From Ramlibacter agri (GTDB taxonomy: Bacteria; Pseudomonadota; Gammaproteobacteria; Burkholderiales; Burkholderiaceae_C), in contig NZ_JABBFX010000001.1 of NCBI RefSeq assembly GCF_012927085.1, forward strand, positions 3,162,001-3,226,000: DNA of 64,000 nucleotides, read 5' to 3'. This document shows, one piece after another, positions 8,626 through 17,949 of this stretch. Position 1 is the first letter of the stretch. Each line of letters opens with the position of its first letter. Both the position numbers and the translations under genes were made by a program. The notes under the pieces are model-generated. The model was not told the DNA's origin, did no database searches, and was given only the letters and a program-made list of their open reading frames with translations.

Positions 8626-8750
8626 CGGACTTCCTAACGCAAAGGGCGCAAAAGGACGCGAAGGACGCAAAAAATAGGGAGTGAATTTCTTTTGCGTCCT
8701 TCGCGTAACCTTTGCGGCTTTTGCGTTCGGCAGTCCGCTTTGGCAGTCCG
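8626..8750. repeat. Long hairpin repeat, copy A (GCAAAAGG-type units)
   Basis: A left arm at 8636-8673 made of about 8-base units (ACGCAAAG, GGCGCAAA, AGGACGCG, AAGGACGC) pairs imperfectly with a right arm at 8689-8728. The inner 16-17 bp (TTTTGCGTCCTTCGCGT) match perfectly and the outer part has small mismatches. Short 8-mer-like pieces flank it (GCGGACTTCC on the left, GGCAGTCCGC twice on the right). It begins 4 bases after the tctA stop and ends about 30 bases before the sigma-54 activator start. Copies B, C and D are at 11589, 55593 and 59320. Confidence 0.85.
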
Positions 8751-8778
8751 CCTTGCTCGCCGCGCTACCATCAACGGC

Positions 8779-10233
<1,455 letters not shown>

Positions 10234-10337
10234 TTTTCAGGCATCTGTCCGGTTTCCAGCCAAGCGCGGCTGTATGATCTTCGGACACTTGTGCCTCCCG
10301 GCGGCGACAAGTCCAATGAAATCAAGGGCTTGCGAGC
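10234..10337 (+). promoter_or_regulatory. Candidate upstream activating sequences for the sigma-54 activator
   Basis: Between the activator stop and the -24/-12 promoter are short symmetric motifs: CTGATTTTCAG near the start (CTGA-N3-TCAG), then TGTCCG and, about 30 bases on, CGGACA in inverse orientation. Enhancer sites for such activators normally lie 80-150 bases upstream of the promoter, so the spacing is short but possible. This is pattern recognition only. Confidence 0.35.
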
Positions 10338-10353
10338 TGGCACGGGCCGTGCA
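10338..10353 (+). promoter_or_regulatory. Sigma-54 (-24/-12) promoter for the liv-type operon
   Basis: TGGCACGGGCCGTGCA matches the sigma-54 consensus TGGCACG-N4-TTGCA with one mismatch (G for the first T). The invariant GG (10339-10340) and GC (10351-10352) are exactly 10 bases apart. The transcript would start near 10364, about 27 bases before the ATG at 10391 and its AGGAGA ribosome-binding site. An activator gene of the right class lies immediately upstream. Confidence 0.75.
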
Positions 10354-10390
10354 AAAGAACAGCGCTTCGCATCAACGAACAGGAGACAAC

Positions 10391-11578
10391 ATGCATCGTC
10401 GTACTTGGGTCGCGGCCGCCGCCGTGGCCGCCGCCACGCTCGCCGCTCCCGCCTGGGCGGATTCCAAGGAGATCCGCATCGCCCACGTCTACAGCCGCAC
10501 CGGCGCGCTGGAAGCCTACGGCAAGCAGACGCAGACCGGCCTGCAGATGGGCCTGGAATACGCCACCGGCGGCACCATGATGGTCAACGGCAAGAAGATC
10601 GTCCTGATCGAGAAGGACGACCAGGGCAAGCCGGACCTGGGCAAGTCGCTGCTGGCCACCGCCTATTCCGACGACAAGGCCGACCTCGCCATCGGCCCCA
10701 CCTCCTCCGGCGTCGCGCTGGCCTTGCTGCCCGTGGCCGAGGAATACAAGAAGATCCTGCTGGTGGAGCCCGCCGTGGCCGACTCCATCACCGGCGACAA
10801 GTGGAACAAGTACATCTTCCGCACCGGCCGCAACAGCTCGCAGGACGCGATCTCCAACGCCGTGGCGCTGGACAAGCCGGGCGTGACCATCGCCACGCTG
10901 GCGCAGGACTACGCTTTCGGCCGTGACGGCGTGAAGGCCTTCAAGGAAGCGGTCCACAAGGCCAAGATCGTCCACGAGGAATACCTGCCGGCCAACACGA
11001 CCGACTTCACCGCCGGCGCGCAGCGCCTGATCGACGCGCTGAAGAACCAGCCGGGCCGCAAGGTGATCTGGATCGTCTGGGCCGGCGCCGGCAACCCGTT
11101 CAAGATCGCCGACCTGGACCTGAAGCGCTACGGCATCGAGATCGCCACCGGCGGCAACATCCTGCCGGCGATGGCCTCGTACAAGCAGTTCCCGGGCATG
11201 GAAGGTGCGACCTACTACTACTTTGGCATCCCGAAGAACCCGGTGAACGAGGCGATGGTCGCCCAGCACTACAAGCAGTTCAAGAGCCCGCCGGACTTCT
11301 TCACCGCCGGCGGCTTCTCCGCGGCGATGGCGATCGTGACCGCGCTGAAGAAGACCAACGGCGACGCGACCGCGGCCAAGCTGATCCCGGCGATGGAAGG
11401 CATGAGCTTCGAGACGCCGAAGGGCAAGATGACCTTCCGCAAGGAAGACCACCAGGCGCTGCAAAGCATGTACCACTTCAAGATCAAGGTGGACCCGGCC
11501 TTCCCCTGGGGCGTGCCGGAACTGGTGCACGAGATCAAGCCTGAAGAGATGCAGGTGCCGATCCGCAATACGCGTTGA
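10391..11578 (+). CDS. ABC transporter substrate-binding protein, Liv/amide type
   Basis: A 395-residue periplasmic binding protein of the Peripla_BP_6 (LivK-like) family. A signal peptide covers residues 1-23 (ending APAWA-D). The mature part begins IRIAHVYSRTGALEAYGKQ, shows IGPTSSGVALALLPVAEEY for the ligand cleft and DYAFGRDGVKAFKE in the second lobe. The ligand may be a branched-chain amino acid, an amide or an aromatic acid; the hydrolase at the operon end hints at an ester or amide-like compound. The start is set by AGGAGACAAC before the ATG. Transcription is probably from the sigma-54 promoter just upstream, and hairpin copy B follows the stop. Confidence 0.9.
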   Translation: MHRRTWVAAAAVAAATLAAPAWADSKEIRIAHVYSRTGALEAYGKQTQTGLQMGLEYATGGTMMVNGKKIVLIEKDDQGKPDLGKSLLATAYSDDKADLAIGPTSSGVALALLPVAEEYKKILLVEPAVADSITGDKWNKYIFRTGRNSSQDAISNAVALDKPGVTIATLAQDYAFGRDGVKAFKEAVHKAKIVHEEYLPANTTDFTAGAQRLIDALKNQPGRKVIWIVWAGAGNPFKIADLDLKRYGIEIATGGNILPAMASYKQFPGMEGATYYYFGIPKNPVNEAMVAQHYKQFKSPPDFFTAGGFSAAMAIVTALKKTNGDATAAKLIPAMEGMSFETPKGKMTFRKEDHQALQSMYHFKIKVDPAFPWGVPELVHEIKPEEMQVPIRNTR

Positions 11579-11588
11579 TCGCCTGAAG

Positions 11589-11757
11589 GCGGACTGCCGA
11601 ACCGCCGGACTTCCGGACGCAAAAGCCGCAAAGGGACGCAAAGGACGCAAAAAAGACATTTCGTTGTCTTGGCTTGCCCTTTGCGACTTTTGCGCAACCT
11701 TTGCGTCTTTTGCGTCCGGAAGTTTGGAAGTTTGGAAGTCCGGAAGTTTGGAAGTCC
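11589..11757. repeat. Long hairpin repeat, copy B, with five tandem 8-mers
   Basis: Left arm about 11610-11652 and right arm about 11678-11724 are built from units such as GGACGCAAAA, GCCGCAAAG and GGACGCAAA. The outer 15 bp (CTTCCGGACGCAAAA with its complement) are perfect, the inner part imperfect. The right end runs into five tandem 8-mers (GGAAGTTT, GGAAGTTT, GGAAGTCC, GGAAGTTT, GGAAGTCC; 11718-11757). The last one ends one base before the livG-type start codon. The element starts 10 bases after the stop of the binding-protein gene, inside an operon. Confidence 0.85.
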
Positions 11758-11758
11758 C

Positions 11759-12523
11759 ATGAGCCTCCTCGCCACCGAGAACCTGACCATCCGCTTCGGC
11801 GGGCACGTCGCGGTCAATGGCGTCACCTGTTCGTTCGAACCGGGGACCCTGACCGCCATCGTCGGCCCCAACGGCGCCGGCAAGACGACCTATTTCAACC
11901 TGATCTCCGGCCAGTTGAAGGCCAGTGCAGGACGCGTGACCTTGGGCGGCCGCGACCTGTCGAACGAGCCGCCGTCGCAGCGCACGCGCGCCGGCCTGGG
12001 CCGCGCCTTCCAGCTGACCAACCTGTTCCCGCGCCTGAGCGTGCTGGAGAACGTGCGCCTCGCCGTGCAGGCCACGCAGGCCAGGACCGGCCTGAACCTG
12101 TGGAGCGTCTGGAGCGACCACCGCGACCTGCTGCAACGCGCCGACGCCATCCTGCAGTCCGTGGCCATGAAGGACAAGGAACACGAGCTCGTCGCCAACC
12201 TGCCGCACGGCGACCAGCGCAAACTGGAAGTGGCGCTGCTGATGGCGCTGGAGCCGCAGGTCTACATGTTCGACGAGCCCACCGCCGGCATGAACCACGC
12301 CGAAGCGCCCGTCATCCTGGACCTGATCCGCAAGCTGAAGGCGGACCGCAGCAAGACCATCCTGCTGGTCGAACACAAGATGGACGTGGTGCGCGAACTG
12401 GCCGACCGCATCATCGTGTTGCACAACGGCACCCTGGTGGCCGACGGCGACCCGGCGACGGTGATCGCTTCGCCCATCGTGCAGGAAGCCTACCTGGGCG
12501 TGTCCGCGAAGGAGGGCGCGTGA
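11759..12523 (+). CDS. Liv-type ABC transporter ATPase (LivG family)
   Basis: A 254-residue nucleotide-binding subunit: Walker A GPNGAGKT near residue 38, Q loop in GRAFQLTNLF, a signature region LPHGDQRKLEVALLMAL in place of LSGGQ (usual in the LivG branch), Walker B VYMFDEPTAGM, and the switch His in LLVEHKMD. It pairs with the second ATPase starting inside its stop codon (GTGA). The ATG at 11759 lies one base after the tandem 8-mers of hairpin copy B; the only Shine-Dalgarno-like sequence is GGAAG within the last 8-mer. Confidence 0.93.
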   Translation: MSLLATENLTIRFGGHVAVNGVTCSFEPGTLTAIVGPNGAGKTTYFNLISGQLKASAGRVTLGGRDLSNEPPSQRTRAGLGRAFQLTNLFPRLSVLENVRLAVQATQARTGLNLWSVWSDHRDLLQRADAILQSVAMKDKEHELVANLPHGDQRKLEVALLMALEPQVYMFDEPTAGMNHAEAPVILDLIRKLKADRSKTILLVEHKMDVVRELADRIIVLHNGTLVADGDPATVIASPIVQEAYLGVSAKEGA

Positions 12524-13245
12524 GCGAAAACCTGTTGACCCTCTCCGGCGTGCACACGCACATCGGGGCGTACCACATCCTGCACGGCGTCGACCTGGTC
12601 GTGCCGCGCGGCCAGCTCACGATGCTGCTGGGGCGCAATGGCGCCGGCAAGACGACGACCCTGCGGACGATCATGGGCCTGTGGCGCGCTTCGCAGGGCC
12701 GCATCACCTTCGGCGGCGAGGACATCGCGCAGCTGCCCACGCCGCGCATCGCCGAACTGGGCGTGGCCTACGTGCCCGAGAACATGGGCATCTTCGCCGA
12801 CCTGACGGTGAAGGAGAACATGCTGCTGGCCGCGCGCGGCGCGCGCAGCGTGCAGCAGATCGACCGCAACCGGCTCGAATGGATCTTCTCGCTGTTCCCC
12901 GCGGTGGAGAAGTTCTGGAACCACCCCGCCGGCAAGCTGTCCGGCGGGCAGAAGCAGATGCTGGCCGTCTCGCGCGCGATCGTCGAGCCGCGCCAGGTGC
13001 TGATCGTCGACGAGCCGAGCAAGGGCCTTGCGCCCGCCATCATCAACAACATGATCGACGCGTTCGCTTCGCTCAAGCAAAGCGGCGTGACCATCCTGCT
13101 GGTGGAGCAGAACATCAACTTCGCCAAGCGGCTCGGCGACAGCGTGGCCGTCATGGACAACGGCGTCGTCGTGCATGCGGGTTCCATGAAGGCGCTGGCG
13201 GAAAACGAGGAACTGCAGCACTCGCTGCTGGGGCTGGCACTGTGA
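12520..13245 (+). CDS. Liv-type ABC transporter ATPase (LivF family)
   Basis: A 241-residue ATPase with Walker A GRNGAGKTTT, Q loop in VAYVPENMGIFADLTV, a canonical LSGGQKQMLAVSRAI signature, Walker B VLIVDEPSKGLAP and the switch His position replaced by Gln in LLVEQN, as is normal for LivF. It starts with GTG at 12520, overlapping the upstream stop (GTGA), so translation is coupled. It forms a heterodimer with the LivG-type subunit under the two permeases that follow. Confidence 0.93.
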   Translation: MSENLLTLSGVHTHIGAYHILHGVDLVVPRGQLTMLLGRNGAGKTTTLRTIMGLWRASQGRITFGGEDIAQLPTPRIAELGVAYVPENMGIFADLTVKENMLLAARGARSVQQIDRNRLEWIFSLFPAVEKFWNHPAGKLSGGQKQMLAVSRAIVEPRQVLIVDEPSKGLAPAIINNMIDAFASLKQSGVTILLVEQNINFAKRLGDSVAVMDNGVVVHAGSMKALAENEELQHSLLGLAL

Positions 13246-14222
13246 ACCTCAAGGACTTCGACTGGAAGCCGCTCGCGCTGGTGCCGCTGCTCGCGTTGAT
13301 CGTGCTGCCCTTCATCGGCTCGGCCTCCACCTGGGTGACGCTCACGGTGGCGGGCCTCGCCATGGGCATGATCATCTTTATCATCGCCTCCGGCCTCACG
13401 CTGGTGTTCGGCCTGATGGACGTGCTGAACTTCGGCCACGGCGTGTTCATCGCGCTGGGCGCCTTCGTCGCCACCAGCGTGCTGGGTTCCATGGGCGACT
13501 ACACCGGCTCGTCCAGCCTGTGGGTGAACCTGCTGGCGGTGCTGCCGGCGATGGTGGTCGCGATGCTCGTGGCCGGCGCGGTGGGCCTGGCTTTTGAGCG
13601 CTTCATCGTGCGGCCCGTGTACGGCAACCACCTGAAGCAGATCCTCATCACCATGGGCGGCATGATCATCGGCGAGGAGCTGATCAAGGTGATCTGGGGC
13701 CCGCTGCAGATCCCGCTGCCGCTGCCCGAAGGCATGCGCGGCAGCTTCTACTGGGGCGATGCGGCGGTCGAGAAGTACCGGTTGATCGCGGTGGTGGTGG
13801 GCAGCGTCGTGTTCGGCCTGCTGCTGTGGACGCTGACGCGCACCAAGATCGGCCTGCTCATTCGCGCCGGGGTGCAGGACCGCGAGATGGTGGAGTCGCT
13901 GGGCTACCGGATCAGGCGCCTGTTCGTCGGCGTGTTCGTCGTCGGCAGCGCGCTGGCAGGCCTGGGCGGCGTGATGTGGGGGATGTACCAGCAGAACGTC
14001 ATCCCGCAGATGGGCGCCCAGGTCAACGTGCTGATCTTCATCGTGCTGATCATCGGCGGCCTGGGTTCGACCACGGGCGCGCTGGTGGGCGCGCTGCTGG
14101 TGGGCCTGATGGCCAACTACACCGGCTTCCTGGTGCCGAAGGCGGCGCTGTTCTCCAACATCCTGCTCATGATGGCCATCCTGCTGTGGCGGCCGCAGGG
14201 CGTGTACGCGCTGAGCAAATGA
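13242..14222 (+). CDS. Liv-type ABC transporter permease (LivH family)
   Basis: A 326-residue membrane protein with about eight helices. The family segment SGLTLVFGLMDVLNFGHGVFI is seen from about residue 50, and the cytoplasmic EAA-like coupling region with RAGVQDREMVESLGYRIRR near residue 215. GTG at 13242 overlaps the preceding stop (GTGA). The C-terminus FSNILLMMAILLWRPQGVY is characteristic of these permeases. It forms the translocation pore with the LivM-type partner. Confidence 0.92.
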   Translation: MNLKDFDWKPLALVPLLALIVLPFIGSASTWVTLTVAGLAMGMIIFIIASGLTLVFGLMDVLNFGHGVFIALGAFVATSVLGSMGDYTGSSSLWVNLLAVLPAMVVAMLVAGAVGLAFERFIVRPVYGNHLKQILITMGGMIIGEELIKVIWGPLQIPLPLPEGMRGSFYWGDAAVEKYRLIAVVVGSVVFGLLLWTLTRTKIGLLIRAGVQDREMVESLGYRIRRLFVGVFVVGSALAGLGGVMWGMYQQNVIPQMGAQVNVLIFIVLIIGGLGSTTGALVGALLVGLMANYTGFLVPKAALFSNILLMMAILLWRPQGVYALSK

Positions 14223-15277
14223 TGCTGTCCCGCCTGCTTTCCAACGACTACCCGCGCAGCCGCGTGCTGGCGGTGATCCTGCTGGCGATCTTCCTGGCGC
14301 TGGCCGTCACGCCTTTCGCCATTCCCGGCGTCAAGGCGTTGAACGTCGCGGCCAAGGTGCTGGTGTTCATCGTGCTGGTGGCGAGCTTCGACCTGCTGCT
14401 GGGTTACACCGGCATCGTGAGCTTCGCCCACACCATGTTCTTCGGCATCGGCGCCTACGGCATCGCGATTGCCTCGACGCGCATGGGCGCGGGCTGGTCC
14501 GCGCTGGTGGTGGGCACGGCTTGCGCGCTGGCGCTGTCCTTCGTGCTGGCGCTGGCCATCGGCCTGTTCTCGCTCAGGGTACGCGCGATCTTCTTCTCGA
14601 TGATCACGCTGGCCTTCGCGGCGGCCTTCCAGACCTTGGCCTCGCAGCTGTCGGATTTCACCGGCGGCGAAGACGGCCTCACCTTCAAGATGCCCGCGGT
14701 GCTGTCGCCCAGCTTCGAGCTGACCGAGCGCATCGACGGCCGCATCCTCTGCTACTACCTGCTCTTCGTGCTGGCCGTGGTGCTGTTCCTGGCGCTGCTG
14801 CGCATCGTCAACTCGCCCTTCGGCCGCGTGCTGCAGGCGATCCGCGAGAACGAGTTCCGCGCCGAGGCCATCGGCTACCGCGTGGTCGTGTACCGCACCG
14901 TCTCCAGCATCCTGTCGGCGCTGTTCGCGACGCTGGCGGGTGCGATGCTGGCCATCTGGCTGCGCTACAACGGCCCGGACACGACGCTGTCCTTCGAGGT
15001 GATGCTGGACGTGCTGCTGGTCGTCGTCATCGGCGGCATGGGCACGATCTACGGCGCAGTCATCGGCTCCGGCCTGTTCGTGGTGGCGCAGAGCTACCTG
15101 CAGGACCTGCTGAAGCTGGCCAGCGACGCCGCCAGCGGCCTGCCCTGGCTGGCCGCGCTGCTGTCGCCGGACCGCTGGCTGCTGTGGCTGGGCGTGCTGT
15201 TCGTGCTCTCGGTCTACTACTTCCCCACCGGCGTGGTGGGGCGCCTGCGGGCCCTGGGCCCGGCCAAGACGAACTGA
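14219..15277 (+). CDS. Liv-type ABC transporter permease (LivM family)
   Basis: A 352-residue membrane protein with about nine helices. LLLGYTGIVSFAHTMFFGIGAYG is the LivM signature around residue 60, and LQAIRENEFRAEAIGYRVVVYR is the cytoplasmic coupling loop. Two adjacent ATGs (14219 and 14222) overlap the livH-type stop (ATGATG), so the first or second Met could be used; coupling is certain either way. The hydrolase gene follows 10 bases after the stop. Confidence 0.92.
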   Translation: MMLSRLLSNDYPRSRVLAVILLAIFLALAVTPFAIPGVKALNVAAKVLVFIVLVASFDLLLGYTGIVSFAHTMFFGIGAYGIAIASTRMGAGWSALVVGTACALALSFVLALAIGLFSLRVRAIFFSMITLAFAAAFQTLASQLSDFTGGEDGLTFKMPAVLSPSFELTERIDGRILCYYLLFVLAVVLFLALLRIVNSPFGRVLQAIRENEFRAEAIGYRVVVYRTVSSILSALFATLAGAMLAIWLRYNGPDTTLSFEVMLDVLLVVVIGGMGTIYGAVIGSGLFVVAQSYLQDLLKLASDAASGLPWLAALLSPDRWLLWLGVLFVLSVYYFPTGVVGRLRALGPAKTN

Positions 15278-15287
15278 GGGACGAGCC

Positions 15288-16154
15288 ATGTCTTTCACAT
15301 CGAACTACCTCACGTGCGCCGGCCGCGAGATCCACTTCACCGAGTGGGGAGCCGGCAACAAGCCCACCGTGATCGCCTGGCACGGCCTGGCGCGCACGGG
15401 CCGCGACATGGACGAACTGGCCGCGTCGCTGAGCGACCGCTTCCGCGTGATCTGCCCGGACACCGTCGGCCGCGGTCTGAGCCAATGGAGCCCGGACCCG
15501 GGCAACGAGTACAAGCTGGAGTTCTACGCGCGGCTCGCAGCCGAACTGTTCGAGCAGCTGAAGATCGAGCGCGCGCACTGGGTCGGCACGTCGATGGGTG
15601 GCGCGATCGGCACCGTCTGCGCCTCCGGCCTGTTCCAGCCGCAGCTGGCGCCGCGCATCCAGAGCCTGCTGCTGAACGACAACGCGCCGAGCCTGGCGCA
15701 GGCGGCGGTGGACCGGATCCGCGACTATGCGGGCAACCCGCCGGCCTTCGCCACGATCGCGCAGCTGGAGGAGTTCTTCCGCACCGTCTACAAGCCTTAT
15801 GGCTGGCTCAGCGATGCGCAATGGCGGCGCCTGACCGAGACCTCGACGCGCCGGCTGCCGGATGGCCGCGTCACGCCGCACTACGACCCGGCCATGGTGC
15901 GCCAATTCACCGACCACCCCGACGACTACGAGCTGTGGGACCACTACGAGCAGCTGCGCATCCCTGTGCTGCTGCTGCGCGGCGCGCAGTCGGACCTGGT
16001 GATGCGCGAGACGGCCGACGAGATGCTCGCGCGCGGGCCGGGCAAGCTCGGACTGGTCAAGGTCGTCGAGGTCGCCGGCTGCGGGCATGCGCCGGCCCTC
16101 AACGTGCCGGACCAGCTTGCGCTGGTCCGCTCGTTCATCGAAGCCGCGGCGTGA
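15288..16154 (+). CDS. Alpha/beta-fold hydrolase at the end of the transport operon
   Basis: A 288-residue alpha/beta hydrolase. The oxyanion region WHGLARTGRD is near residue 25, the nucleophile elbow GTSMGG gives Ser near 103, an acidic residue lies in LLLRGAQSDLV near 230, and the catalytic His is in GCGHAPAL near 265, so the triad looks complete. No signal peptide, hence cytoplasmic. Being the last gene of the liv-type operon with its own ribosome-binding site (GAGGGACGAGCC), it probably hydrolyses the imported compound or a product of it. Exact substrate unknown. Confidence 0.85.
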   Translation: MSFTSNYLTCAGREIHFTEWGAGNKPTVIAWHGLARTGRDMDELAASLSDRFRVICPDTVGRGLSQWSPDPGNEYKLEFYARLAAELFEQLKIERAHWVGTSMGGAIGTVCASGLFQPQLAPRIQSLLLNDNAPSLAQAAVDRIRDYAGNPPAFATIAQLEEFFRTVYKPYGWLSDAQWRRLTETSTRRLPDGRVTPHYDPAMVRQFTDHPDDYELWDHYEQLRIPVLLLRGAQSDLVMRETADEMLARGPGKLGLVKVVEVAGCGHAPALNVPDQLALVRSFIEAAA

Positions 16155-17162
16155 TCACTTGGGCGGCGTGGTGTCCCACCCCGCCAGGTGCTGCTGCGCG
16201 ATGTTGCCCAGCGCCGCGATCCACTCCGTCTCGTCGTTGAGGCAGGGGATGTAGTGGAACTCCTTGCCGCCGGCGGTGAGGAAGGCGGCGCGCCCTTCCT
16301 GGGCGATTTCCTCCAGCGTCTCCAGGCAATCCGCCGTGAAGCCGGGGCAGGCCACGTCGACCCGCCTGGTGCCCGCGCGCGCCAGCTTCTTCAGCGTCGG
16401 CTCGGTATACGGCTCCAGCCACTTCGCCTTGCCGAAGCGTGACTGGAAGGTGAGGGTGTACTGCTGGTCCGACAGCTGCAGCCATTCGGCCAGCAGGTGC
16501 GCGGTGCGGCGGCATTCGTCGGCGTACGGGTCGCCCAGGCGCACGGCGCGTTCCGGAATGCCATGGAAGCTCAGCACCAGCTGGTCGGGCCGGCCGTGCT
16601 CGCGCCAGTGCCGCTCGATGCGATGGGCCAGGGCCTGCAGGTAGCCGCGGTCGTCGTGGTAGCGGTTGACGAAGCGCAGCTCCGGCACGTGCCGCTGGCG
16701 CGCGCTCCAGGCATTGACGGCATCGATCACGCTGGCGGTGGTCGTGCCCGAATACTGCGGATAGGCCGTCAGCACCAGGATGCGCGTGCAGCCGGCCGCC
16801 CTCAGCGCGTCGAGTTGGGCGGCGATGGCGGGCTTGCCATAGCGCATGCCGTACGCGACCCGCACGCGGTGCCCGCGCTCGCCGAGCCAGCCTTGCAGGC
16901 GCTTGGCCTGCCGCTCGGTCCAAACCTTCAGCGGCGAGCCTTCTGGCGTCCAGATGGTGGCGTACTTGGCGGCGGACTTGCTGGCGCGCAGCGGCAGCAC
17001 CAGCCCGTATAGCAGGGGCAGCCAGGCCGCGCGCGGGATCTCCACCACGCGCGGATCGCTCAGGAATTCGGCCAGGTAGGTCCGCACCGCGGGAGCGGTC
17101 GGCGCCTCGGGGGTGCCGAGGTTGCAGTACAAGACCCCGGTCCATCGTTCGTTAACGGGCAT
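16155..17162 (-). CDS. hemH: Ferrochelatase
   Basis: A 335-residue ferrochelatase that inserts Fe2+ into protoporphyrin IX, the last step of protoheme synthesis. The N-terminal [19 protein letters not shown] pattern, the catalytic His in [13 protein letters not shown] and the C-terminal [15 protein letters not shown] block are diagnostic. The ATG at 17162 gives the family's usual length; the frame stays open upstream but that part is only the antisense of the HAD gene. The start codon is only 18 bases from that of the divergent HAD gene, and the 3' end converges on the hydrolase gene, whose stop abuts it. Confidence 0.95.
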   Translation of the reverse strand: MPVNERWTGVLYCNLGTPEAPTAPAVRTYLAEFLSDPRVVEIPRAAWLPLLYGLVLPLRASKSAAKYATIWTPEGSPLKVWTERQAKRLQGWLGERGHRVRVAYGMRYGKPAIAAQLDALRAAGCTRILVLTAYPQYSGTTTASVIDAVNAWSARQRHVPELRFVNRYHDDRGYLQALAHRIERHWREHGRPDQLVLSFHGIPERAVRLGDPYADECRRTAHLLAEWLQLSDQQYTLTFQSRFGKAKWLEPYTEPTLKKLARAGTRRVDVACPGFTADCLETLEEIAQEGRAAFLTAGGKEFHYIPCLNDETEWIAALGNIAQQHLAGWDTTPPK

Positions 17163-17180
17163 GCGGTATTCTCGCCCCCC

Positions 17181-17885
17181 ATGCTCGAGCTCGGGAAAAT
17201 CAAGGCGATCACGCTGGACCTGGACGACACCTTGTGGCCCATCTGGCCGGTGATCGAACGGGCCGAAAAGGCGCTCCACCGCTGGCTGGTGGACAACGCG
17301 CCGATGACCGCGGCGCTGTTCTCCAGCCCGCTCGCCATGCGCGAGATCCGCGAGCAGATGACGGACCTGCGGCCCGACCTGAAGCACGACATGAGCGCGC
17401 TGCGGCGCGAGTCGATCCGGCTGGCGCTGACGCGCGCCGAGGAGGACCCGGCGCTTGCCGAGGCCGCCTTCGAAGTGTTCTTCGCCGAGCGGCAGAACGT
17501 CATCCTGTTCGACGACGCCTTGCCGGCGCTGGAATTCCTGGCGCAGCGCTATCCGCTGGTGGCGCTGTCCAACGGCAATGCCAACATCGAGCGCGTGGGC
17601 CTGGGCCGCTTCTTCCGCGCCAGCATTTCGGCGCGTGAGTTCGGCGTCGGCAAGCCGGACCCGCGCATCTTCCTGGCCGCCTGCGGCGCCGTGGAGGTAC
17701 AGCCGGACGAAGTGCTGCACATCGGCGACGACGTGATGCTGGACGTGCTGGGCGGGCTGAACGCCGGCATGCAGACCGCGTGGCTCAATCGCTCGGATGC
17801 CTTGTGGCCGCACGAGCAGCTGCCGCACGTGACGCTGGCGAGCCTCGGCGAACTGAAAGAGCTCTTCGAGCCGCCGCGCCCCTAG
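17181..17885 (+). CDS. HAD-superfamily phosphatase
   Basis: A 234-residue HAD hydrolase: motif [12 protein letters not shown] (nucleophile Asp near residue 14), motif [11 protein letters not shown], motif III Lys in [10 protein letters not shown], motif [13 protein letters not shown]. The helical cap between motifs I and II is of the C1 type, similar to YjjG/GPH-like phosphatases, so a small phosphorylated metabolite (nucleotide, sugar phosphate) is likely. It faces hemH across 18 bases. No substrate can be assigned. Confidence 0.85.
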   Translation: MLELGKIKAITLDLDDTLWPIWPVIERAEKALHRWLVDNAPMTAALFSSPLAMREIREQMTDLRPDLKHDMSALRRESIRLALTRAEEDPALAEAAFEVFFAERQNVILFDDALPALEFLAQRYPLVALSNGNANIERVGLGRFFRASISAREFGVGKPDPRIFLAACGAVEVQPDEVLHIGDDVMLDVLGGLNAGMQTAWLNRSDALWPHEQLPHVTLASLGELKELFEPPRP

Positions 17886-17949
17886 CGTGGTTCCTGGGGG
17901 CGACCTCGGTTTCCCGCAGGCTGGGTTCGCGCCAGCAACCCCAGCGCTG

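Noticed and set aside
11718..11757. Tandem 8-mers considered as a CRISPR array
   Set aside because: The units are contiguous 8-mers with no spacers and no cas genes are near.
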